Assembly: GCA_014885115.2 (NCBI GenBank)
Contig: WKLE02001050.1
Coordinates: 1 to 11,523, forward strand
Direction of reading: 5' to 3'
Length of the DNA stretch: 11,523 bases
Origin: Asterionellopsis glacialis
Lineage: Eukaryota > Bacillariophyta > Plagiogrammaphyceae > Rhaphoneidales > Asterionellopsidaceae
A model generated the notes under the pieces. It did no database searches, was not told the origin of the DNA, and was given only the letters and a program-made list of their open reading frames with translations. Shown here piece after piece: positions 1 through 7,638 of the stretch. Position 1 is the first letter of the stretch. Each line of letters opens with the position of its first letter. Both the position numbers and the translations under genes were made by a program.

Positions 1-2
1 TT

Positions 3-432
3 CAACCGCTGGAAAAGGGCAGGACTGAGGACCTCACCATGGTCATCATCATGGAGAGCCTAAAAAAAAAGGAAGAGCACAAACTTAGCATTCTCAAGCT
101 GATACTTGTCGAACACTGCATGAGCCTTCCTGTTGCCTTGAGCAATATTGTAAGTAAGAGTCTGGTTTTGCACTATTTTCTCTTTGTTCTGGAGTTGATT
201 TGTTTTCTCACGTCACGTATTTTTATTGCGCCCTTGTCTTTTCTCCTTGCCACGCAAGCCATCACCAAAAAAACAAAACGAATCGATTGTGCGGAATCTC
301 CCTCAGGTTCTCTTTTGCTCAATTGAACAAAGACAGACTGACATGTGTTTGTCCACAAAAACCCTAGGAAGAGTTTCCGTTGGTCATTGCCGGTTCAAAA
401 GCTATGCAAAAAAGCTACGTAATCCCCAGTAA
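3..432 (+). CDS. possible 3' end of a two-exon gene (5' partial), unknown product
   Basis: A reading frame is open from position 3 to 149 and ends exactly at a consensus intron donor (GTAAGT at 150). A pyrimidine-rich acceptor (CCCTCAG, ending at 306) rejoins the same frame in phase 0. That frame continues through 307-432 to TAA. The first exon reads as a charged, helical stretch (GluAspLeuThrMet..., then Lys/Glu-rich, then Leu-rich). The second exon is basic near its C terminus. No domain was recognised. The gene would begin left of the window, although an internal ATG at 39 could also start a short protein. Seen: open frame, donor, acceptor and matching phase. Inferred: that it is transcribed and spliced. 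It could equally be chance or 3' UTR. Confidence is low because the protein is short and has no recognisable homology. Confidence 0.3.
150..306 (+). other. putative spliceosomal intron (157 bp)
   Basis: The donor is GTAAGTAAG, the tract is T-rich, and the acceptor is CTCCCTCAG. Phase 0 is preserved on both sides. The intron depends on the partial gene at 3-432 being real. Confidence 0.3.
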
Positions 433-1737
433 TTTAGGACCGGGAAACCATGGGATGAATGTTCACCACGAATGCACTACCAAACAATGCGTCAGGTTTA
501 CAGACATGGTGATCCTTCATCCCGCGGTTTCCTGGCCTTTCTGACTGGGAAAACAGCTAACACAGACGGTAAATGACCGGGATAAGTAGAAGTTCTGAGT
601 ACCTATACTGACTAAGGCTGATCCTTATTGCATGACAAAAACGAAAACAAAACTGAACGTGTTTTGATGGACTGACAGACCTAATTAGGTTTTGCACTTG
701 TGCCGAAAATTTCGTCCTTATCGTGAAACCAAAAAAAAATTGAGGGATGGAAAACGTCTTGAACCCATCAGATTACTTCACTGAAAAATCTTATTATTGT
801 TAGTCCTAATGTATTGGTACCAGGTACCAGTTACAGACAGTCAGGTGGGGGTTGCTCTCTGCATACTGGTATGGTAACAACAACAACCTTCCATGATTTT
901 TGACTTGATATACCCATCAACCTACCATGACAATTGATGCGATCAATTTATACTTCATGGAGTTAAAAAAATGATAAACACCAATCTTCCAAATCTATCC
1001 AACAACATGATCGTCCAGCATCAAAATGAAAGGTTTATTGTTGCCTTGCTTGATTTTTGTTTGTCTTGTTCTCACGGTTGTGTTTCTTTGAATTTGAGAC
1101 AAGAACGATATTGTTCTTCAAAAAGTATTCGAAAAGAAGAAACAAAGACGAGCCACGCCAAACTGAAGAGTTTGCGTTGTGTGTGTGTGGTTGTGTCTGT
1201 ATGGTCAGTTTTGTCATGACCTTGCCTAAGTACAAAACTGAGCTTCAGTTTTGTCTTTTTACAGGGTTCAGTTTTGTATTACAAAACTGAAATTGGGCTA
1301 ATAACCAATTCGTTTTTGTTTTGGTAAGGCTAACACTTACCGAGCGACAAAAACAAAACCGAGCACAGACCGCTTTTTTGTTTTTGTCATCCAAAAAAGC
1401 CCCCTTACTGCGCAACAAAAACAAAACATCCATGTTTGAGCTGTGCTAAACCCTCTCCATCAATTTTCACAAATGTAGGAAATCAATTCATGTCCAAGTG
1501 CTCACAACAGGTGGTCATGATATAATACTATGAAACTGTACCCAATAAACTTTGTACAGTTGAAACGATTGAGTTGCTACCAAGGTTTTTGGTCTTTCAT
1601 ACCCAAAGGTCATCATTGTCATGTTTTTGTTTTGTTTGACCAAGGCACTCCTTTTTTCAGATTTTTTTATTTTTGTAATTTAAACACACAAAGTGGGTGA
1701 TAATGTTTTCAGTTCTGCTTCCTTGCGTTTTGTTCAT
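433..1737. other. intergenic, no convincing gene
   Basis: No supported coding exon was seen on either strand. The short open frames here overlap low-complexity A/T tracts. The stretch contains the sequence TGGTACCAGGTACCAG (815-830), a cluster of ACAAAACTGA motifs and their reverse complements (647-1290), a small GGTAAG/CTTACC hairpin (1323-1341), several A- and T-rich CAAAAACAAAAC-type tracts (about 1349-1430), and an ACTGTAC/GTACAGT hairpin (1535-1560). The rightmost part should be the 3' flank of the minus-strand lumen-protein gene. Confidence 0.6.
1205..1291. repeat. palindromic ACAAAACTGA motif cluster
   Basis: Five copies of ACAAAACTGA or its reverse complement TCAGTTTTGT lie within 87 bases: 1205-1214 (reverse), 1232-1241 (forward), 1245-1254 (reverse), 1268-1277 (reverse) and 1281-1290 (forward). 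A sixth copy is at 647-656. Two pairs form perfect hairpins: a 10-bp stem with a 3-nt loop at 1232-1254, and an 11-bp stem with a 3-nt loop (ATT) at 1267-1291. The motif could be a repeated protein-binding site or the debris of a small inverted-repeat element. Confidence 0.7.
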
Positions 1738-2608
1738 TTATTTATGAGCATTCACGTAGGCGGTCAATTTTTTGTCCTCGATGCTGGATTCGGCAATGAA
1801 CTGGGCAATCAGTGCCTGGGCCTTCTTCACCCAGGCAACAGCCTCTTTGGTGGCCACTGTTTCATCCATCATGGTTCCATCTAAGACAGCTTCGATGGAG
1901 CCAATGAGCTTGGATGCCTGCTTGATGTATCCGACCCGGGGGTCACTACCCGCACCCTTTTTGATGGACTTGAGAATGAAATTCTTTGTGTGTCCATTGT
2001 TAAAGTCGGGTTCCTTGTTGAAGGCCTTGACACCAGAGAGGGCTCCTTCTATCTGACCAGATTCAAGCTTTTCCACCAATTTGTCCAGGGAGGCACCCAA
2101 GACTATAATAATGAGTGAATTCATCCATCCATAAAATAATAAATCCAATAATCCATCGTAGATTTTGCATCCAAAGGAATCCAATTCAAAGGCGCAGATT
2201 TCAAGCACCCGACGTACCTAGCAGGAAGAGATATTATTTGTGAGATGGGTCCATCCGGTGCTGTTGACGATACAATATACTATGCAGTATGCGGCAAGAC
2301 AACATGACACGACACGACCATCCTTGTCTGCTACACCCGTTACAACAACCGTTCCAACTGGACTTGCAATAGATTTGTTTCATGGTTTCAAACTTGGGGA
2401 CGTATTAGGCAAAGGCTGCTTCAACTGGAACGAGCAAGGCTCCGGCGGAGAAAGCTGCAGTGGTAATCATCTTGCAACGGCCCAGTTGGGCCTGCAATTG
2501 CGTCGTGGATGTGGTTTTTGCAGAAGGTCCAGATCCAACAAGAGAAAAGGCGTTGCAGACACTGTTGCCAAGGATGGCAAAAAGAGCAAGACTGCAGGAA
2601 AGCTTCAT
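1738..2608 (-). CDS. thylakoid-lumen protein, PSII extrinsic type (Psb31/PsbQ-like)
   Basis: Exon 1 (2608-2408) encodes a 67-residue tripartite presequence. It has a hydrophobic signal peptide (residues 1-20) ending in Val-Cys-Asn-Ala before Phe21, the diatom-type plastid import signature. A short Ser/Thr-rich transit segment follows. A second hydrophobic stretch (about 49-67) ends in Ala-Ala-Phe-Ala, a lumenal processing site. There is no twin-Arg, so Sec routing is likely. Exon 2 (2102-1738) follows a TATAG acceptor and gives about 120 residues (about 13 kDa). These are rich in predicted amphipathic helices with Lys-rich faces, as expected for a small four-helix extrinsic PSII subunit. The family name is inferred from size, targeting and helix content; I cannot confirm it by alignment. 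Odd: a TAA directly follows the Ala-Phe-Ala codons, and no GT donor in the required phase is visible. The gene may therefore use a non-canonical intron, contain a sequence error, or be broken. Stop codon TAA is overlapped by an AATAAA-like string. Confidence 0.6.
2103..2407 (-). other. presumed intron of the lumen-protein gene, donor unresolved
   Basis: The 3' end is well placed: ATTATTATAG lies immediately before the codons for Leu-Gly-Ala-Ser. Exon 2 begins with two bases of a split codon, so exon 1 must end with one extra base. The only position after the Ala-Phe-Ala codons that fits is followed by AATACGT, not GT. A second good acceptor-like string (CTCTTCCTGCTAG, ending at about 2218) lies inside, but it would add a hydrophobic extension of unlikely coding character. 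Confidence 0.45.
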
Positions 2609-2905
2609 GGTAACGCACTGGTAGTTGTGTTGATTGGTTGGTTGGTTAGTTAGTGCATTGCACAGGGAGGCAATGGGTGTTGCAACTGTATGTATATAGG
2701 GAGGTAGGGAGGTTGTAGCAGATGATGGATCGGAATGTGGAGCAGCAGAGTAAGATGTAGCTGGGAACTGTCTATGACGAGGATGCAGTCGATTTGGAGG
2801 TGATGATGCCTGGAATGCCACATCCGTTTTTGATTGGGGGATTTCCTTTGGATTGATTGAAGTGATCTGATTGGTGTTGGATTCAAGGATGGATCAATCC
2901 GAACC

Positions 2906-2914
2906 CTTATAAAG
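2906..2914 (-). promoter_or_regulatory. TATA-like box for the lumen-protein gene
   Basis: CTTTATAAG (minus strand) lies about 300 bases upstream of the ATG at 2608. It is near-palindromic, so orientation is not proven. The leader between it and the ATG contains a short (CCAA)n run near 2632-2652. Confidence 0.3.
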
Positions 2915-3026
2915 CCCTAACTCTACTGAAGTATAGCAAGAAGCAGCTGGAGCATTTCCATGACGACGAACGAAGGGGTCACCCGTCTGTCCGGTGTGTG
3001 CTCGGATCATATCCCAGGTAAATTTC

Positions 3027-3051
3027 TGACCAGCAATTTTGTTGCTGGTCA
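3027..3051. repeat. hairpin, 10-bp stem (TGACCAGCAA)
   Basis: TGACCAGCAA, a 5-base loop TTTTG, then TTGCTGGTCA: a perfect 10-bp inverted repeat. It pairs with the second hairpin at 3088-3110, which is almost its reverse complement. Confidence 0.85.
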
Positions 3052-3087
3052 CTGTAGACAACATACCAGGATACGTAGAAATGCCCT

Positions 3088-3110
3088 GACCAGCAACGAA
3101 ATTGCTGGTC
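3088..3110. repeat. second hairpin, 9-bp stem (GACCAGCAA)
   Basis: GACCAGCAA, loop CGAAA, then TTGCTGGTC. Over its 23 bases it differs by one base (in the loop) from the reverse complement of 3028-3050. The two hairpins are therefore mirror copies spaced 60 bases apart. Confidence 0.85.
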
Positions 3111-3317
3111 CGAGATACTAATTCCTATTTACTTTTGTCGTAGCCATAAAGATTCTCTTGTCCACCCATTTTTGCCTGTTCCCTACTCCACATCTCCAAG
3201 TGCAAGCCGCCATCGACTAACAACATTTATCAGCTGCTTTCTACATAATTCTGTCTCTGGCTCTGATGGGTACTTCAAAATATTCTGTTGCATTATTATT
3301 ACAGTATTCCATTATTA

Positions 3318-4528
3318 TTAGCGTTTCCTCCGTGCAGAAGACATTCTAGCACTATGCCTACTACGATTAGTCTCCTTGTGTTCTTCTCTGATGGAAATCA
3401 ATGAGTTTGAGCGAATGTGATGTTCATGCTGAAGACTTGCCGGTGCCTTTATTGAATGCCAAGCTTCCCAACACGAGGTCGTATTAGGTGGATTAACCTT
3501 TGCGCACAATGCAACTTCACAAATGCTGCAGGCATGTCGTACCTTCCGCTGACTTGCACCGCTAGAACATAATGCACAAGTCGCGCTTATGGAGTCAATT
3601 GTTTTCTGGATATGAGAGAATTGAGAACACGACAACAATCTAATTGTATTGAGTTTTGGATCATTCCGAAATGTTTGCAACCTGGGTTGTTTTAGGGGCC
3701 ACTTTCCGTGTCTCTTTCGTTGTGCTATAGTTGCCAGACAGCTTTCAACTTGCTCTAAAACAGGATTCCGGCGGCAAAGGGAATTCTGTTGACGTCTGAA
3801 TGCAATGAGTTCATCATCAATCACCATACTACCGTTTTTGTGTTGAACAGTACCGAAACAGATTCCTTAAAAATTCTTTGTTCCAATGGATTCAAATTAC
3901 GTAACAAGTTACGACGGCGCAACCACGTCTCGTCACCGTTATCTCCAGCACGAGACGGAACATTGTAACCTCGCAAGCACGTCATGATGTTATTGTATCG
4001 CTTCAACTCCATAATGTTGAACCCATTCTTGACAGCAATCGACTTCATCATTTTCCAAGCTTGATCTGCCGCCAACCAAAATCGACTACGAAGATACTTT
4101 GTTGCTAAGAATCGACACAACTCAAATGTGGTTGTACCTTTATGCCCCATTACTACTAGCTGTTGAGAGGTGTACTTCTTCAGTTCTGCAAGTGCCGTTT
4201 CAGAAATTAGTAATTCTGCCGCATTTGCTGAAGTAATGTCGAGTCCAAGTTCATTGAGGCGGCTATCGACCGAATCAACTGCATGAATGTAAGAGTCAAT
4301 GATAGCCTTAGAAATGTACTCATCAACGTAATCCTCCTCCTTTAGAATCACATACTTTTCCTCGGACAAGTCGATATGTTCTCACCCTGTTAGACATGCC
4401 TTGAACTGATCAGGGATGAGCTTGTCAACCTGAGAAGGTAGACTGCTCCGAATCCCTGAACCAGCAACAACTGGGCTGACACTACCACCTCCGACACGAC
4501 CACCTCGACGAGACGGTACGAGGATACT
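3318..4528 (-). pseudogene. decayed transposase-like gene with C-terminal zinc ribbon (piggyBac-type candidate)
   Basis: Three minus-strand open segments look like one gene. Segment 4528-4385 (Gly-rich, then a Val-Asp-Lys-Leu-Ile-Pro region) is followed by a single TGA at 4384-4382. The same frame then runs to 3821 (an acidic, helical region that then becomes Arg-rich). A second frame (3827-3318) overlaps the end of the first and carries a compact Cys/His cluster: CxxC, about nine residues, CxxC, four residues, Cys, then a Ser-Cys-Trp-x-x-Trp-His. This layout resembles the C-terminal zinc ribbon of piggyBac-like (DDE_Tnp_1_7) transposases. No DDE catalytic core is visible between the two parts, so a central deletion plus frame change is the likely history. 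The piggyBac assignment rests on the Cys/His pattern only; the N-terminal part was not recognised. No convincing terminal repeats were found. Confidence 0.5.
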
Positions 4529-4811
4529 CTAACGCATGGACCACGATCACAAAATGATGTTTTGGAACGTATTACTTTAATTATTGTGACTAAATTTATG
4601 TAATAGACTTGAAAGTTATTGATTGATTCAAAGAAAAACAAACTTTGGGGTTCTCAAAGCCAAGCTTGAAGTTCTCTTCAGCTCAAAACGGGTTCAAGTC
4701 TATGCTTAACGTATAATGTGGTCAGGGTATGTTGAATTCACTAGGAATCCAGTCCAACACGGGTGGACATCTCCTATGTCATTCAAGTCCCATTTGCCTT
4801 GATCTTTAATC

Positions 4812-5973
4812 TTAGACTGACTCGTACTCGTTGCGTTTAGATTTGCGCAAGTTGTTCAAGAAATATACAACCACACCGATAATGACGAGAATGAACACAT
4901 TTCTAAAAGGTGAAACAGGCGCAATTCCAGTTGCTTCCTCGACTGTTGTCTGATAATCAGATGGACCAAAGACCCATCTCTCGGATCCAGTTGGCTGCAC
5001 TCCTCCAGCACGACTGTCCCAGATACAAATCTCTCCTCCAGGGATCTTGGCAATCTCTTCCGCTGTGAGTACGGGCACCCCTGGTGTATCTGAGATAATA
5101 GCATCATAAGGACGGTATTCCCTAGGTAGATCATCGTGTTCAAAGAAAACTGGAGCACCAGCCTGCTTTTCACGCTTTCTCTGCAACAGCGTCATCTTCA
5201 CTATTTGATACCCCATGTCAACATCGATGCGAGACATTACTGACGTCTCGGGTCTTCGACGCTCAGAGTATCCCTCGGGCCACTCGTTGTCAAACCACAA
5301 GGCGGTGATGTCATCCGTAGTCAAACAACGTCTTCCGCTCTGGCAGTCCTTTCCGAAAGCAACGAGCATAGTGGAAAATTCACCTTTAACGCTAAAGACA
5401 GCAGAACTTTCGCAACCATCTTTTTCGCAACGGTATTGGGCAAAGTTCCAAAACTCCTCATAGGAAAACTCGCCATTTTCATCGGCAAATGACAACAACT
5501 CATCCAACCTAGCCTTACGCTCCTCTGTTCCAATGTTGCCATGAAGAATACCACTGTCATTGGGTCGGTTTTGAGCTAGATGCCTGGAAAAAAATTATAA
5601 AAAACAAGTGAGCTTCTACTTTCAATCTTAAAGCTTCGAAAATGATAAAATGCTCGCTACTCGACAACAAGATTACTACCAGATCAGATACTTACAGAAT
5701 GGGAACTCCGGTAATTCCAAATTTATAGAAATAACCTGAAGTTGGAAATGCCATGCGACCTACTCCGGCCCAGTCCATCACATTGTAGACTTTCTCAAGA
5801 GGGGCGTAACCTAGCTCGTCTGCCTCGAGCTGTCCTTGAACATAGGCAGTCTTTAGAAAGGGGCACAAGCAGTTTTCTGAATTTTCCTTCAGTTGCGCCT
5901 TTTGCTCTTCGGTGAGAGGATGAGGAGGTAGCTCTCCAGCTGAGGTATAATCGATTGGAATTGGTTGTGGCAT
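4812..5973 (-). CDS. candidate heme-thiolate peroxidase (chloroperoxidase family) with C-terminal membrane anchor
   Basis: Two exons (5973-5696 and 5583-4812) give 349 residues. The 112-bp intron has a GTAAGT donor and a T-rich CCAG acceptor. Features matching the chloroperoxidase/aromatic peroxygenase family (PF01328) are a Cys-Pro at 37-38, the expected position of the proximal heme-thiolate ligand, followed by a helix with the family's Leu...Ala...Gly-Gln-Leu spacing. A charged helix-loop region follows (113-144), then a Phe-Gly...Leu-Thr-Thr-Asp-Asp-Ile...Phe-Asn/Asp-Glu...Pro-Glu-Gly-Tyr stretch (163-198) resembling the family's late conserved block. The usual Glu-His-Asp is not evident; Asn-Asp-Ser-Gly (101-104) lies near its place. 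Residues 320-336 are a hydrophobic anchor followed by a basic tail, giving C-tail anchoring. The ATG at 5973 was chosen because similarity to the decayed copy at 9334 starts there. The frame stays open upstream to 6237, so a longer protein is possible. The family call is by motif only, without alignment. Confidence 0.6.
5584..5695 (-). other. intron of the peroxidase-like gene (112 bp)
   Basis: The donor GTAAGT (from 5695) and the acceptor TTTTTTCCAG (ending at 5584) join ATT-CT to G-CAT in frame (Ile-Leu-His). Without splicing the frame stops at TAA immediately. Confidence 0.85.
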
Positions 5974-6124
5974 AATGAGGAGAAAAAGAATTCGTAAAAT
6001 TAATTTTATGAGAGAATGTCTGCCTTGGTGGATCTTCTGGAAGTTCCCCGCATGTTGCAGGAATATACTTTCTGTATTATACGCTGGAGTAGTACGTGAA
6101 AGTATTAAGGTAAAAATTAACACA

Positions 6125-6148
6125 GCAAAGTTCTCACTGAATTCCGAG
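6125..6148. promoter_or_regulatory. GAATTCCGA-centred motif, copy 1
   Basis: GCAAAGTT, a short T/C/A stretch, then GAATTCCGAG. Related copies are at about 9408-9430 (with GAATTCCGAC), 7635-7657 and 9676-9695. There are two copies in each divergent intergenic region. The function is inferred from repetition and position only. Confidence 0.4.
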
Positions 6149-6417
6149 AATCCTTCGACGAATGGGCCACGTGTCAGAGTATGCAGCATGGAAGCAGATG
6201 ATGATGTTGTCTTTCTGGGTTGGCAGCTGTTGGTCATGCATGCAGTAGCCTGCTACGTGTAGAGTACTCGTACACAAAAGAAGAACGTGTCGATCTGTCT
6301 CCAAAAATTCTTCCCCTTCAACTAAGATTAGCGCTTGTCTCGAAATGATACTTCGCAGGATTCCATTGCCGAATCGCGAAAATTTTGTATATGGCTCATG
6401 GGTTGGCAATTGTCTTT

Positions 6418-6531
6418 CCTGTGGTGTATAAGTATTTTTACGAATCCATAAGTGAGACCTTTTTTTAACGTAATGGCGCTGTTGGGATTCTACAAGCGCC
6501 AATTTGGTATGTTTTGTGTAGATTCTACCAG
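6418..6531. repeat. direct repeat DR1 with TGGCGCT hairpin
   Basis: This 114-base segment, starting CCTGTGGTGTATAAGTA and ending GATTCTACCAG, recurs at 7452-7572 in the same orientation with high identity and a small insertion. It contains an inverted repeat TGGCGCT (6474-6480) / AGCGCCA (6495-6501). Confidence 0.85.
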
Positions 6532-6635
6532 TAGTCTTTTAAAATTGTGGAGCTTTTTTTGGACATATCATAATTTCTGCATTATTAACATAGTATATAA
6601 TATGACATCCGTATTTTCCCGCAGCCCCTAGGAGT

Positions 6636-6722
6636 ATCTCCGAATTTTCAGAACTACGTCATGATATCTTTCACCAGAACCATCTCCAAATTTTCAAATC
6701 TACGTCATATTATCTTTCACCA
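6636..6722. repeat. tandem pair of 41-base repeats
   Basis: Copies at 6636-6676 and 6682-6722 share ATCTCC, AATTTTCA, CTACGTCAT and ATCTTTCACCA, and are separated by five bases. Confidence 0.85.
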
Positions 6723-6745
6723 TGTTGGTAGTAGTCTTCTAGAGA

Positions 6746-6787
6746 CTAAATTCGGATGCTTTGGGTCTAAATTCGGATGCTTCGGGT
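6746..6787. repeat. tandem pair of 21-base repeats
   Basis: CTAAATTCGGATGCTTTGGGT is followed immediately by the same 21 bases with one T-to-C change. Confidence 0.9.
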
Positions 6788-6937
6788 TTCCGAAGAATAA
6801 TCGAAATTTTCGGTAATTAACACTGGAATAAGGTACGAGTACAGTAAATTCTCACATCAGCGGTTGCTACCGGAAAATTAGTAGCTTACTAGACGCATGT
6901 ACAAGTTCCCTGTAAATCTTGGTACTGTCCCTGTAGA

Positions 6938-7078
6938 TTAGAATCAATTTTGATAATCGTGCATCTCCCAGCGCCACTTTTGAATCAAATCGTGCAAAAG
7001 TGGCGCAGTTAAATCGCCACATCTGCAAATCTTAATTATCTTTCCTGGGAGATGCACGATTATCAAAATTGATTCTAA
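6938..7078. mobile_element. MITE-like element with 33-bp perfect terminal inverted repeats
   Basis: Left arm 6938-6970 and right arm 7046-7078 are perfect reverse complements (left arm starts TTAGAATCAATTTTGATAAT). If the flanking TA (6939-6940 and 7076-7077) is a target-site duplication, the element would be of Tc1/mariner TA-insertion style. The interior has a second perfect inverted repeat, GCGCCACTTTTG (6971-6982) / CAAAAGTGGCGC (6995-7006). An isolated identical terminus lies at 11418-11447. Confidence 0.8.
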
Positions 7079-7191
7079 TATTTACAAATATTCAATCACA
7101 AAGATCGAAGACCTATTCTTCCTCACCTTCCAGGTACGTGGAATCCAAGATTAAAATCAGTATCCGCCTATCTTTTGAAAGCGATTATGTT

Positions 7192-7402
7192 GTACTGTAC
7201 CACGTACCGGGTACAGTTCCTTGATTTACAGGGAACTTGTAGGTATTAATACATGCGTCTAGTACAATTGGGTTAGTACCAGGTACAGGTACCCTAAAAA
7301 ACGTGAGATACTAATTTGATTACCTGGTACCTGGTACCTGTACAGGTACTACCTTACCTTGTACCGTATATGGTATGGTTGTCCTACTACCAGGTACGTA
7401 CC
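7192..7402. repeat. GTAC-rich palindromic cluster
   Basis: I count fifteen GTAC tetramers in about 210 bases, many within GGTACC or CAGGTAC contexts (for example 7321-7349). Random expectation at even base composition is under one. The cluster lies in the right arm of the foldback. Confidence 0.8.
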
Positions 7403-7451
7403 TTATTCCATATTGTGTTAATTATCGAAAATTTCGATTATCGTGCATCTC

Positions 7452-7572
7452 CCTGTGGTGTATAAGTAATTTTACGAATCCATAAGTGAGAATTTTTTTT
7501 AACGTAATGGCGCTGGTAGGATTCTACAAGCGCCATTTTGGTATGTGCTGTGTACCAGGTAGATTCTACCAG
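7452..7572. repeat. direct repeat DR2 with AATGGCGCT hairpin
   Basis: Second copy of 6418-6531. It has a longer, perfect 9-bp stem (AATGGCGCT 7506-7514 / AGCGCCATT 7529-7537). On its right it continues into a sequence that also forms the MITE interior: 7573 onward parallels 6973 onward (ACTTTTGAATCAAATCGTGC). Confidence 0.85.
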
Positions 7573-7638
7573 CACCACTTTTGAATCAAATCGTGCAAAA
7601 GTACGCAGTTAAATTGCCAGAATCTGCCTGCTGGGCAA

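Larger units (their letters stand above)
2609..3317. other. 5' flank between lumen-protein gene and transposase remnant
   Basis: No coding exon was seen. The stretch holds the presumed leader of the lumen-protein gene (a TTGG/CCAA run at about 2632-2652, GGGAGGTAGGGAGG at about 2699-2713), a TATA-like box, and two GACCAGCAA hairpins (3027-3051 and 3088-3110). Minus-strand open frames continuing upstream of 2608 are Pro/His-rich simple sequence and are not judged coding. Confidence 0.55.
6797..7441. mobile_element. nested foldback element (about 645 bp)
   Basis: There are three successive inverted arm pairs. The outer pair is 6797-6836 with 7397-7441, sharing ATAATCGAAATTTTCG, TAATTAACAC and TGGAATAAGGTACG when reversed. 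The middle pair is 6887-6918 with 7223-7264, identical except for a 10-base insertion in the right arm. The inner pair is the 33-bp perfect repeat at 6938-6970 / 7046-7078. No open reading frame of note lies inside, so it would be non-autonomous. The right half is longer because of insertions, including a GTAC-rich block. Confidence 0.7.

Noticed and set aside
2405..2821. Start of the lumen-protein gene at the upstream in-frame ATG (2821)
   Set aside because: The extension is Pro/His-rich simple sequence and would bury the signal peptide, which begins cleanly at 2608.
4390..4641. Minus-strand open frame of about 83 codons upstream of the transposase-like gene
   Set aside because: The adjacent frame (4528-4385) continues directly into the main frame and fits better; this one is a shadow.
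3160..4768. GTCCACCC (3160-3167) and GGGTGGAC (4761-4768) as terminal inverted repeats of the transposase-like element
   Set aside because: Only eight bases, with no flanking target-site duplication; likely chance.
4812..5583. EF-hand in the peroxidase-like protein around residues 123-135 (Asp-Glu-Asn-Gly-Glu-Phe)
   Set aside because: The first loop position is Phe rather than Asp, so calcium binding is not supported.
6418..7572. Direct repeats read as LTRs of a retroelement
   Set aside because: The intervening sequence is non-coding foldback, there is no TG...CA boundary or primer-binding site, and the repeats are only about 115-120 bases.
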